A stretch of 64,000 nt of DNA from Melanopsichium pennsylvanicum (taxonomy: Eukaryota; Basidiomycota; Ustilaginomycetes; Ustilaginales): the NCBI GenBank assembly GCA_900208305.1, contig OAPG01000001.1, positions 1,984,001 through 2,048,000 of the forward strand. Direction: 5' to 3'. Both the position numbers and the translations under genes were made by a program. Below, piece by piece: positions 1 through 8,373 of the stretch. The notes beneath the pieces were generated by a model, which worked only from the letters and a program-made list of their open reading frames with translations, was not told the DNA's origin and made no database searches. How positions within the stretch are numbered: the first letter of the stretch is position 1; every line of letters starts with the position of its first letter.

Positions 1-1511
1 CGTTTGTAGGACGGATGACGGGCCCGAGGATCATGAGTGGGGACATAGATAAAGCCCAATCCTGCTCTCTTCTCCTCTCTCTCTGCGGTGGTGGTTGACG
101 AACCAGAAGCTGAAAACTTCAATTGCGCCTCGAGCGATTTGTAGTCAGGCAACTTGCCCGCTCCAAACATGGCTTTCCTCGTCGCCTCGACACAGAAATC
201 TGTCGGAATGGAGCTGTACACTGAAGCAACATCGCTCGCACCGAACCCAATAGCACTCGTGTCGGTGGTCAAGATTGAACTTGCATCGCTACCAAGTTTC
301 ATCGCAGCTACCTCTCCCGGTGTCAATGCAACACCTGCGCAAAGGATTAGCATCTGACGCGGGTCGATCTTGCGTACGTACCGCAAAGGTCGCCAAGGTC
401 GCGGATCCGGTATGAAGAGGTCTTGGACCCTGAGTTCACCATTTCGTGCAGTTCGGATGGTCGCAGCATCGAAAGAAGAGGAGGGGAAGAGACTGGCTTC
501 GTAAGAAGAGGGCACGCGGCCGGAGGTGGCTTCTTCAAATTGGGTGATGCCCGCTTTCTTTTCTTTCTCTGTGAGACGGTCAAGAGCTCGATGAGAGGTC
601 CAATTGGATGAAGAAGCCCATGGTGTGCGAGAATTGGAAGCATCACCTGAGACGGAGGGATAAGGGCGGAAGGGCGTGCTGACTGCATTAGCAGAAACGT
701 TGATGGGGACGGTCTGGTTACGTTCTGCGGTGAGGGTGAGGGCGGTCATCTTTGACTGGACTGAGTTCGAGGTGGCGTTGGTCATGATGGAGGACACATC
801 TGCGTTGCCCTTTTCGTGTCCTACCAGGGGATCATTCGAGGATGTGGGAATATCGAATGACTTGACATCGTTAGCAGCGCCTTCCTCGAGTGATGAAGCT
901 ACGTCGATGTTCGGATCGCCCGGCTCGGTTTCTTGCTGCACGATGCTCTCCTTGTAAGCCTGTGCCTGCGTACGCCCTTGTTCGTCTAGCTCCGGTTCTT
1001 TGACGTCTCCTCCTACCCCTGCAGTCTTCTGGATCTTTGCCTCGATCTCCTTCTGAAAGTCGTATTCCTTGACTTCGCTGTCAAACGCTGTAGCTGGAAT
1101 GAACAGTCTCTTGGCCGAGTTGTGCTGGGCTAGGGCATCAGGCGCATAAGAAATACCGCCAGGCGTATCTAACCTGACCTGATATGCTGACTGTTCTGGT
1201 TCATCTTTCTTTTTTGGGTCTTTGGGTTGTGTTGCTGGTGATGAAGTATCTCCGTCAGTGGTCGGCAAAATAGCCTCGAACGATGTGCCGGTATTATGGG
1301 TGCGTCGTAGGTTGGAAGCGGGTTTGGAGGACGAGGGTCGCGCCCACGCTTGGAGATAGCGATAGTCTGGAGCTGACATGGTTTCAACAGCGCAGGATGT
1401 TGACGTATGGACGGTGGCAAGGGAAAGGAAGAAGATGGGGAGGAGAAGCAAACGTGTTGGAAAACAACGTCGAAGGCTTTTCCGGCTCTCAGGGTCTATG
1501 TATAGCTGCAT
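1..1511 (-). CDS. Secreted or membrane-anchored protein of unknown function, C-terminus off the left edge
   Basis: The minus strand stays open without a stop from an ATG at 1509-1511 to the window edge, giving about 503 codons of a longer protein. The N-terminus has a basic stretch (residues 10-20) followed by a hydrophobic core LLLLPIFFLSLATV, which reads as a signal peptide or signal anchor. After it comes a Pro/Ser/Thr-rich, acidic region with several N-glycosylation sequons (for example NATS, NQT, NVS, NWT). A more ordered part around residues 375-470 contains PDPRPWRPLRYVRKIDPRQM and a Gly/Ala-rich segment. I do not recognise the family. It is in tandem with the reductase gene at 1764-2975. 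The continuous frame, signal peptide and sequons make it a real gene; function is unknown. Confidence 0.7.
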   Translation of the reverse strand, partial: MQLYIDPESRKSLRRCFPTRLLLLPIFFLSLATVHTSTSCAVETMSAPDYRYLQAWARPSSSKPASNLRRTHNTGTSFEAILPTTDGDTSSPATQPKDPKKKDEPEQSAYQVRLDTPGGISYAPDALAQHNSAKRLFIPATAFDSEVKEYDFQKEIEAKIQKTAGVGGDVKEPELDEQGRTQAQAYKESIVQQETEPGDPNIDVASSLEEGAANDVKSFDIPTSSNDPLVGHEKGNADVSSIMTNATSNSVQSKMTALTLTAERNQTVPINVSANAVSTPFRPYPSVSGDASNSRTPWASSSNWTSHRALDRLTEKEKKAGITQFEEATSGRVPSSYEASLFPSSSFDAATIRTARNGELRVQDLFIPDPRPWRPLRYVRKIDPRQMLILCAGVALTPGEVAAMKLGSDASSILTTDTSAIGFGASDVASVYSSIPTDFCVEATRKAMFGAGKLPDYKSLEAQLKFSASGSSTTTAEREEKRAGLGFIYVPTHDPRARHPSYK

Positions 1512-1763
1512 GATGATTTCCCATCAGATGCACGCCCGGAGTGACGCTTCCGATTTCTGACAAAAACACTCGGACCAACATTTCTCAGCTAAGTTTGCTG
1601 TCAGCACGGCGATGTTGTACAGACTCACAACGCCACTTTCATCTCCACCACTCACACCAGCATCAAGTTGATCTAGCTCACACATGGTCAAAGAGAACGG
1701 TCAACTCTAGCGATTGCAATCGGACTCATATTCTACTTTGCTACACGGGACAACAGCGACCAA

Positions 1764-2975
1764 TTACATCTTTGGAAGCGTGCCGATTTCCTGTAGATAC
1801 CGATACGTCTCGAGATAACCATCCTTCACGGTATCACACACAGTGTGCCAGCCTGCAGCCCTAGCCTTATCGAGGCTTCCTGTCTGATCAAAGGTAGCGC
1901 CAATAGTGAAGTCGGCAAAGGCGAAGGTTGCGTGATCAGCAAACGCACTGGGATCGCCGCCCTTTTCTGTGACCAACTTCTGCCATGCTTCTACATTTTC
2001 AGCTTGCTTACTCCATTTGTCTAGGCTCAGACTGAGCTTCGGTGGCTTCTCATTATACTCTGCCCTACCCTTTGCCGTGGGAGGCAAGATCTTGAGGCCC
2101 AACTCCTTGCCCAAGTCCTGCCAGATCTGTCCAAGTGTCCTCTTTTCACCGTCTTCGATGTTGAACGACTGGTTCTCGCACTTGGCCGCATTGGCTGGGT
2201 CCGTGAGGAATACCTGGAATCGTGCGTTGTTGATGGCAGTACTTTGCGAGACAATGATCTTGTCCCAGTTCAGATTGTTGCCAGGGTACTGCACCTCCGT
2301 CTTGCCTTTGGCTTTCTCCAAGGTGAGGTAGAGGGAGGTGGAAACGGCTTGGTTCATGAAGTTGCCCTTGGCCGCACCAATGATGGTGTTAGGGCGAGTT
2401 TCGGACCATGCATATCTGTTCTTCTTGGCATGATCGACCAGCGTGTCTATCTGATCATAGTAAAAGTTGGGTGGATCAGTAGGACCGCGGGGAGCATCTT
2501 CGCGGTAAGGTACTGGAGAGGCAATGTCCTTGTTTGCCAAGTGGAGAGAATACCATTTGTATCCTGTTTGCAGGTGGAAGTGTTTGAGCGACTTTCCAGC
2601 TGCAGCATAGGTTGAGTCTAGGGCCTTGGAAAGGAGGACGTGGTTGACATCCAAAAGTTCATGCGCGTCCTTCTTCTCGATATAAGTGTAGTGAAGGGCT
2701 ACATCGACAGACTCGCCTCCATTGACTTTGAGCTGAGAGGCGATTTCAGAGACCGAGACATTTAGAATGTCGATCGAGACGAATTTGATGCGCGAATCCT
2801 TGAGATCGATCTGAGGCGGACGACGAGAGACGGCGATAATGGAGCCGACCGAAGAGGCGGGCTGCTCGACAAGGGCGCGAAGAGCTGCGATGCCGGAGAC
2901 GCCATTGGCCCCCCAGACGAGGTAGTTCCTTGGCGATGACATGGTTGCTACAATGCTCATATTGGATACGTGCAT
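1764..2975 (-). CDS. PRISE-family NAD(P)H-dependent enone reductase (atypical short-chain dehydrogenase)
   Basis: The protein is up to 403 aa. The segment YLVWGANGVSGIAALRAL near the N-terminus is the Rossmann dinucleotide-binding loop, in the variant form used by progesterone 5-beta-reductase/iridoid synthase (PRISE) proteins. Further on it shows LKHFHLQTGYKWY, PNFYYDQ and WSETRPNTIIGAAKGNFMN, which match the conserved TG-x-K-x-Y and central Tyr regions and the RP-x-x-I-IG block of that family. The expected reaction is NAD(P)H-dependent reduction of an activated C=C bond; the fungal substrate is not known. Three Met codons lie at the start (2975, 2960, 2942). The last, just before SSPRNYLVWG, fits the family best, so the true protein may be about 392 aa. 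No signal peptide or membrane segment is seen, so it is probably cytosolic. Confidence 0.85.
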   Translation of the reverse strand: MHVSNMSIVATMSSPRNYLVWGANGVSGIAALRALVEQPASSVGSIIAVSRRPPQIDLKDSRIKFVSIDILNVSVSEIASQLKVNGGESVDVALHYTYIEKKDAHELLDVNHVLLSKALDSTYAAAGKSLKHFHLQTGYKWYSLHLANKDIASPVPYREDAPRGPTDPPNFYYDQIDTLVDHAKKNRYAWSETRPNTIIGAAKGNFMNQAVSTSLYLTLEKAKGKTEVQYPGNNLNWDKIIVSQSTAINNARFQVFLTDPANAAKCENQSFNIEDGEKRTLGQIWQDLGKELGLKILPPTAKGRAEYNEKPPKLSLSLDKWSKQAENVEAWQKLVTEKGGDPSAFADHATFAFADFTIGATFDQTGSLDKARAAGWHTVCDTVKDGYLETYRYLQEIGTLPKM

Positions 2976-3389
2976 GGTTCGAGTCTCTGACGAGGAGGAA
3001 GCTTCTTATATGTGCGACCCAAGGCAATGCAAATTTAGGTTTTGCCTCCACCGAATAAGTAGCGCAAGTGTGACTGTACAAAGCCGTACCAGTACACAGA
3101 CACATGACATCAGTCCATAGTTTCCAAATCTGCTGATCGAATCGCAGCGTGTTGCTCGACCGGAAGGCTCACCTCAGCCGGGTTGTGAGTGTGAGTCGTC
3201 AGAACGCTAATCAGCTTCTGAACCACAACAATCTAAGTCCGGAAACCGGCAAAAGCAGCAATTCACACCTCGACACACAAGTCAAAAGTCCTGTTTCTGT
3301 GACTTTGGTATTTCAGAGATCGTGACAGTGTTTGTTCTGCCGGGCCAAATGAGTGACTTAGCGCACCGTTAGCCTGACTGTTGCGCATC
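2976..3389. other. Intergenic, no gene seen
   Basis: This 414-base gap separates the start of the reductase gene from the stop of CDC23. No conserved coding sequence, RNA gene or strong repeat was found. The part next to 2975 must hold the reductase promoter and the part next to 3390 the CDC23 3' end. Confidence 0.5.
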
Positions 3390-5528
3390 TCAATCACGCA
3401 AGAACGCCAGTCGCTTCAATAGGATCTCGGCGCTATCGGTCATCTCGGTACCAGCTGCGATGACCTTCTGCAGGTAATCGTTCGCCAGCGCCAAATTACC
3501 GACCTTGTCCCGAGGTCCCACGTCGGCGTCTTGCTTCTTATCATCGTCCGCTACCACGCCTACCGCTTCTGCCCTCTGCTGTGCTGTTTTAACACCAATC
3601 TCTCCCATTTCCCACCTAGCTGCGATGATATACGATCTCGCATACCTCGCAATCACATTCGACTCTGTTCCCGCCAGCGCTCTATCAACGACCTGCACCA
3701 GCCGGCGATGATAGGATGCTGCCGCTTCGAAATCTCTTTCTTTTTCGTACACTTCGATGATTCTCGTAAGTCCGATGACAGTATCTCCCTGGTTGAGTCG
3801 GCAAGCGAGGTAGCGTTTGAAGCATGAAATGGCATCCTGAGATCTTCCCATATGGTCGTAGCAGATGCCCATACTTGACCACATCCTGCCGTCGTACGGT
3901 CTGATCGCCGCACATTTCTGAAAGTAATTGACAGCATAGGTATAAGCTCCATTGAGCTCGTACACCTGTCCAAGACCGTACAGGGCACGATATTCGCGTG
4001 GGTTGATCTTAAGTGCTCGGCGATACATTTCTGCCGCGGCATGGCTATTCTTGAGTTCGATGTACTCGTGACCGAGTAAGATCCATGCGGGCACACAGCC
4101 AGAGTCGAGCCGAAGAGCGTGTCGGAACGCCTCGATGGCTCGATGATGGTCGCTGCGCTGGTTGTAATAGTTGCCAACTAAGCAGCAGACTTCGGGACGA
4201 TCCTTGGCGAAGGAGCTAAATTTGTGCGCGAGGTGTGCTAGCTCTGCGGTGCGGTTGAGAAGGTACAGCGCGTTGGAATAGTCAGAGAGGCCGTCGATGC
4301 GGTAAGGGTCGACAGACCAGGCTTCTTGAAAGTCTTGCTCAGCTTCAATGTAGTCTAGCCTGTGAACATTGGTCTGGGCACGACAAGTGAAGAGGTATGC
4401 GGAGCGTGGAAACGACTCGAGAAGTCGATCGATGCGGGCGATGGTCAGATCTCCTTCCTGGGCTGAGTGACGATCGAGATATTCGCGAAAGAAGCTCACC
4501 ATGAAGGATTCTGGTAGCAGATCAGCCATCTGGTCCGCTTCGCCAGGTTCGAGAGTCATTGCGAGCTCTTGCCATGCAGCCCAGTTGTACGCGAAGCCTT
4601 GGACCGAGCGAATGAGGCAATCCATTGCTTCGATGGGTCGGTTGAGTTTGCGCAGAATTGCACCTTTGAGGAAAAGAAGGAAGGGGTCTGCGGCGTCAAT
4701 GAGCTCTTTAAGAATGGGAATCAAGCTTGGCGATGTGGCCGGTAGTGTACCGTTGGGTTTTGGAATGACCATGCCGTGCTCGTCGATCTTGCGTTCAGAC
4801 ATGAGGAAGCGAGCGTAGAGCCGCAGGAAGCGGGCCTTGTCGGATGTGCTCTTGCCGTTTTCCAACACCCAGATGCACCTCTCAAGCTGATGCTGATCGA
4901 AATGGCTCTTGGCTAGCATGTATGACTCTTCTTCCAGAGCTGTAGCGCCCGACGGTGCGCCAGCGAGGCGAGACTGCGATGGTCCTGGCGAACAGTCGAC
5001 AGAGTTGGTGTTGGATTGCCAATGCACGTGAGCGGAGCCTGGCACATCTCCGTCCTCACTGTCGACTGTGATGAGGGAGCTATCTGGATCTACCCGAGGC
5101 GAGGCGACACGACCAAATCTTGCATTGACGAGGGGGGACGATGGATATGTGCTTGCTGGGAATCTTCCCGAGACTTCCCTGACAGATCCGTCTTCTGCGC
5201 CAGGCTCGACAGATATGCGCGGATGCATGCCTAGAGCTGGGGTAGAGTGTTCTGGAATGAATGACTTCGCATGTGGACGTTGTTTTGTCGCTGGTGTTGA
5301 TGTCACCACGGCTGGGTCATCTGATCGAGTTTGTGTCGAGAAGGAGGGGCCTTCGTTCCCAGCTTCAATGTAGGGGACCGATTGAAGCAGTTCGAGGGTC
5401 CATTTGGAAGATGATGCCAACCCACGGTCGGCTAAGTGGGTTGCTGCTAAGCGCAGAGTCTCGCGCGCGCGAGACGGGTCGAGGTCCGGAAATGGGTAAT
5501 CGATGTCAAATATAGATGTGTGCGACAT
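3390..5528 (-). CDS. CDC23: Anaphase-promoting complex subunit 8 (Cdc23/APC8), TPR scaffold
   Basis: This 712-aa protein is an intronless match to Cdc23/APC8, a tetratricopeptide-repeat subunit of the APC/C ubiquitin ligase that drives exit from mitosis in the nucleus. The N-terminal segment (AATHLADRGLASSSKWTLEL) is the Cdc23 dimerisation-type region. It is followed by a Ser/Pro-rich linker of roughly residues 60-190. From about residue 195 a run of TPR helices begins with SYMLAKSHFDQHQLERCIWV. The most diagnostic part is about residues 440-580, with AWILLGHEYIELKNSHAAAE, YRALYGLGQVYELN and MWSSMGICYDHMG, typical of Cdc23 rather than Cdc16 or Cdc27. The low-complexity linker is longer than in yeast. 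The start ATG is at 5526-5528. Confidence 0.93.
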   Translation of the reverse strand: MSHTSIFDIDYPFPDLDPSRARETLRLAATHLADRGLASSSKWTLELLQSVPYIEAGNEGPSFSTQTRSDDPAVVTSTPATKQRPHAKSFIPEHSTPALGMHPRISVEPGAEDGSVREVSGRFPASTYPSSPLVNARFGRVASPRVDPDSSLITVDSEDGDVPGSAHVHWQSNTNSVDCSPGPSQSRLAGAPSGATALEEESYMLAKSHFDQHQLERCIWVLENGKSTSDKARFLRLYARFLMSERKIDEHGMVIPKPNGTLPATSPSLIPILKELIDAADPFLLFLKGAILRKLNRPIEAMDCLIRSVQGFAYNWAAWQELAMTLEPGEADQMADLLPESFMVSFFREYLDRHSAQEGDLTIARIDRLLESFPRSAYLFTCRAQTNVHRLDYIEAEQDFQEAWSVDPYRIDGLSDYSNALYLLNRTAELAHLAHKFSSFAKDRPEVCCLVGNYYNQRSDHHRAIEAFRHALRLDSGCVPAWILLGHEYIELKNSHAAAEMYRRALKINPREYRALYGLGQVYELNGAYTYAVNYFQKCAAIRPYDGRMWSSMGICYDHMGRSQDAISCFKRYLACRLNQGDTVIGLTRIIEVYEKERDFEAAASYHRRLVQVVDRALAGTESNVIARYARSYIIAARWEMGEIGVKTAQQRAEAVGVVADDDKKQDADVGPRDKVGNLALANDYLQKVIAAGTEMTDSAEILLKRLAFLRD

Positions 5529-6525
5529 AGTCGCGAGCGATGTTTTCGAGCTACGATGGGGATGTCGAAGTCGTCATGCAGGTGGCTTACGTTGTCGAGG
5601 CTCTGAGGCAGGCGGAAACTGACAAACGAATGGAAGGCAGTCTTCGCGATGATATCGCAACCAGAACCACACCTCCCGATGTGAGCGGATCTTACGTTGG
5701 GCTGCCGTACGTTGATGGTGCTGGTGGGCTGGATGGAGGACTGAAACGACTCAAAGACTCGCCAAAGACACAGTGCGTGCAAACCAATTTGGTTGTGTTG
5801 TTCTCCGACAAGACTCGAGAACGCACTTATGGAATCTGCACGTTTCTCCACGCCGATATCCGATTCTGGCTGGGTCCAAAAATTCCTAATTCAGAGTCTG
5901 GCAAAGTTGGAGCTTTCAAGGCAGCAGAGCCAGTACGCTTTTGGGAAAAAGAAAACAAAATCAAGGCAGTAGCTTCAGTATACGTTTCGCAAAAACCCTG
6001 AGGCAGCAGACACAGTTATTTGTGCTAAAGAGGTGCAATGTTTTATAGCCATCAACACTGGCTTCTGCCCCATTCAAGAATGCCAGCAGCCAACTCAATG
6101 TTTCTTAGCACATGTTCAGTGACTGTTTCTTGCTGTCCTCTTTGCCCTGTTGCACCTGCTGTTGCTTCAAAGGTGCTATGTCTACATTTGGAGTAACATA
6201 ATCTTCTGCCAAGTCTGTCACATGGAATGACAGTACTTACCAAGTAGCAAAGCCACATGTGGTTGCAAATTGTTCCTTTAATTGCAAAAACCTTACAATT
6301 GCAACTGCACCTTTATATTGAGCCTCTGGATTGGTATATTGGAGGGTTGTACCATGTTTCTTTTTCAACAGAGGATTGGACTTGTGGTATACCATTGTCA
6401 TTTACTCCTGCCACTTTTGTCAGCCCTGATACAAGTACAAGCAAGCAGCAGAATCTAGGATCAAAAAAGCAAAAAGCAAAAAGCAAAAAAATTACAATAA
6501 TGATGAATTATTAAAAATATAAGTT
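5529..6525. other. Intergenic between CDC23 and tRNA-His, no convincing gene
   Basis: About 1 kb without a gene I can support. A 153-codon plus-strand frame at 5540-6001 overlaps the CDC23 upstream region and shows no domain, so I treat it as chance. The left end must contain the CDC23 promoter. The segment 6470-6520 is A-rich, with a repeated caaaaagcaaaa pattern. Confidence 0.5.
6513..6517 (-). terminator. RNA polymerase III terminator of tRNA-His
   Basis: Read on the minus strand, a run of five T lies 9-13 bases after the 3' end of the tRNA-His gene. A T-run of this length at this distance is the usual polymerase III stop signal. Confidence 0.6.
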
Positions 6526-6629
6526 GCAGTCTGGAGGAATCGAACATCCGTCTGCTCGGCACTGAAGCCAATGGCTCAGATGTAGAAATGAACCACAACG
6601 AGCTGTACTAACCACTATACTAAGACTGC
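6526..6629 (-). tRNA. tRNA-His (anticodon GTG) with a 33-nt intron
   Basis: Read on the minus strand, the acceptor arms GCAGTCT (6623-6629) and AGACTGC (6526-6532) pair perfectly. The D-arm is GTAT/GTAC around AGTGGTTA. The anticodon stem GCTCG/CGAGC pairs perfectly once an intron at 6560-6592 is removed, leaving the loop TTGTGGC with anticodon GTG. The intron starts after the base 3' of the anticodon, the canonical position for nuclear tRNA introns. The T-arm GGATG-TTCGATT-CCTCC has one mismatch. The B box GTTCGATTC is present, and a T5 terminator follows. Exons are 6593-6629 and 6526-6559. The D-loop and anticodon context match fungal tRNA-His. The encoded part lacks the extra 5' G, which is added after transcription. 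Confidence 0.85.
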
Positions 6630-7084
6630 TTGATGGATCCCCGATGTAATAAGTATATATATATCAATACAGTTAGAATCTTATTCCAGGGGGTTCAAAT
6701 ACTCCATCTAAGCATCATACTCAGACTAGGTGAAAACTTTGGCAGAGCCGGCTGTCTCTGTAGGTTCGCAAACTAATTTCTGCAATAAGACTGTCAGGAA
6801 TAAATTTGGAAAAGCACACATGTCGGCAAACTATTCGGACTGTACACAGATCTTCACGCATTGAAGCCTAAAAGGTATGGACTTGGTGGTGAGAATTTGC
6901 ATTTTGATCCGTGAAAAATTTTCACAGCTTGCGGTGACTGTTTGGAAGGGGACACGCCTTCACATGGTAGTATGTGACCTCCAAACAGTTGAAGATATTG
7001 CGCCGACCGAATTAGATGGGCAGATGAATTAAGGCATGAGGCGAATAAAGCTGAATGCGGACAAAGCGAAGAAACTGAAGGCGA
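6630..7084. other. Upstream of tRNA-His and of the retrotransposon, no gene seen
   Basis: This 455-base stretch lies between the 5' end of the tRNA-His gene and the tandem tRNA-Lys-derived repeat. It contains an AT dinucleotide run near 6655-6663 and nothing that reads as protein or structured RNA. It is the flank into which the copia element appears to have inserted. Confidence 0.45.
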
Positions 7085-7154
7085 TGGCTCCCAATAGGGG
7101 GCTCGAACCCCTGACATTCATGGCTCCCAATAGGGGGCTCGAACCCCTGACATT
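7085..7154 (-). repeat. Two tandem antisense copies of a tRNA-Lys 3' half including CCA
   Basis: The units are 7085-7120 (36 nt) and 7121-7154 (34 nt, identical over that length). Read on the minus strand each gives the 3' half of a fungal tRNA-Lys: the end of the anticodon stem, variable loop ATGTC, T-arm AGGGG-TTCGAGC-CCCCT, acceptor strand ATTGGGA, discriminator G and CCA. Eukaryotic nuclear tRNA genes do not encode CCA, and no 5' half is joined to either copy. These therefore look like reverse-transcribed tRNA fragments rather than a gene. They end about 16 bases before the likely LTR start. The primer-binding site at 7324 is complementary to the adjoining 5' half of the same kind of tRNA. 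Confidence 0.7.
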
Positions 7155-7170
7155 AATAAGAGGGAAATAT

Positions 7171-7320
7171 TGTAATACGTGTATAGCGAACGATACTTGA
7201 CAAGATTACCCTGTCTTTGCCGAATTTTGGGGGCCGCGACGAAGGTATATAAACCCGAAGATTCAGCATGTAAATAGTCAGAAAAATCAAGCAAATAAGA
7301 ACCAAGAATAACAACCTTCA
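7171..7320 (+). mobile_element. Probable 5' LTR of the copia element
   Basis: The block opens with TGTAATACGTG and closes with AACCTTCA, so it has the TG...CA ends expected of an LTR. It contains a TATA box at 7246-7253 and ends 3 bases before a primer-binding site. The left edge is inferred, because no second LTR copy exists in the window for comparison. At about 150 bp it would be short for a Ty1/copia LTR, so the true left border could lie elsewhere. Confidence 0.5.
7246..7253 (+). promoter_or_regulatory. TATA box of the retrotransposon LTR
   Basis: The sequence TATATAAA lies about 75 bases before the LTR end and 150 bases before the gag ATG, a suitable place for starting the genomic RNA inside the LTR. 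Confidence 0.5.
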
Positions 7321-7323
7321 ACT

Positions 7324-7343
7324 GATTAAGAGTCTGAATGCTC
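7324..7343 (+). other. Primer-binding site for an internal (half) tRNA-Lys(CUU)
   Basis: The 20 bases beginning GATTAAGAGTCTGAA are the reverse complement of the D-stem, anticodon stem and anticodon loop of tRNA-Lys with anticodon CTT (loop CTCTTAA). They are not complementary to the tRNA 3' end. This is the half-tRNA priming geometry known for Drosophila copia and yeast Ty5, where a tRNA cleaved just after the anticodon loop provides the 3' OH. The site lies 3 bases after the CA end of the LTR. Lys(CUU) as the donor is read directly from the anticodon loop complement. Confidence 0.7.
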
Positions 7344-7398
7344 AGAACGACGAGCTAACAAGAACAAGAAACAAGAACAAGAAACAAGAACCAAGAAA

Positions 7399-8373
7399 AT
7401 GTCCAGCGTCGAACCACAGACTATGCCAGTCGAGGCTCAAGGCATAGCTAAGAAAACTCGAGCAAGAAGAAACAAGAACACCGCCCCCACTCATAACGAC
7501 GATGAAGAAGAACTCGAAGACGAGTGTGACTTCCAGCCGATCCGAAACCTCGACCCAATCATCATGCAGAAACATTTCAGCAGCCTGGGCGAACTTACGA
7601 GCAAGAACTGGGGATTTTGGAATTCAGATTTTGAACGACTAATGTTATCCCTCGAGGGAGTCGCCGAATATATTACAGGCGAGAAAAATCCCAACAGCGA
7701 AGGTTGGAATAAACATTTGGATAACATGATGTGTTCAATCATCATTAGCAAGATGAAAACCGGAGGCGAGGATGGACTCGACTCGCTCAAGAGCAAAATC
7801 ATCGGATTAAAAGTTGCTCATGTTGGAAAGCTCTGGAAGCTGATCAGAGAAGATCTCACGGTCGACAACGAAGAAAGGATTAAATTGATCCTGGATCAAA
7901 TAGTATGTGCGAGGGTCCTTCACAACGATGTGAGGAAGTACATCAAGTACATCGAGGACCTTTCCAACGAGGCAACCTTAATTGGATATCCGTTCATCGA
8001 CCACACTCTTACGCATTACGTGCGCCAGCAACTGTACGGAAACCCAATTTACCAGGTAACCTTAGATATGCATCCGACTTCCTCGTTCAAAGCTCTTTGC
8101 ACGGCTTTAGAATCCAAGCAGATCCAGCACGAGACACTCGGACCTGGTACATTTGTTAGAAGAAACCCAATCCATTATCAAGCTCGGGCAGCAAATGTAA
8201 GTGGTCCCAAGGAGGCCAATACTCCCTACTATTGGCAAGGACGGCGCGATCCCAGTAAGCCTAATGAGAGGCCGAAATGTTATAGCTGTGGACAAGTTGG
8301 GCACATTGCTAGGCAGTGCTCATACCAGCAACAAAACAACCAGCCGGCCCCGGACGCCAAAACGAGCCAGTAG
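7399..8373 (+). CDS. Retrotransposon Gag polyprotein (copia type) with CCHC zinc knuckle
   Basis: The protein is 324 aa. Residues 1-60 are charged and include KKTRARRNKNTAP and an acidic Glu/Asp run. The middle (about 65-265) is the Gag capsid-like region seen in copia elements, with NWGFWNSDFERLMLSLEG and repeated helical segments. One zinc knuckle, CYSCGQVGHIARQC, uses Cys294, Cys297, His302 and Cys307 and should bind the genomic RNA. The ORF ends in TAG directly in frame with pol. Gag would form the cytoplasmic virus-like particle. The ATG follows an A-rich leader and is the first good start after the primer-binding site. Confidence 0.88.
   Translation: MSSVEPQTMPVEAQGIAKKTRARRNKNTAPTHNDDEEELEDECDFQPIRNLDPIIMQKHFSSLGELTSKNWGFWNSDFERLMLSLEGVAEYITGEKNPNSEGWNKHLDNMMCSIIISKMKTGGEDGLDSLKSKIIGLKVAHVGKLWKLIREDLTVDNEERIKLILDQIVCARVLHNDVRKYIKYIEDLSNEATLIGYPFIDHTLTHYVRQQLYGNPIYQVTLDMHPTSSFKALCTALESKQIQHETLGPGTFVRRNPIHYQARAANVSGPKEANTPYYWQGRRDPSKPNERPKCYSCGQVGHIARQCSYQQQNNQPAPDAKTSQ

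Noticed and set aside
5540..6001. A 153-codon plus-strand frame upstream of CDC23
   Set aside because: No recognisable motif, overlaps the promoter of CDC23, and its composition does not look protein-like; chance ORF.
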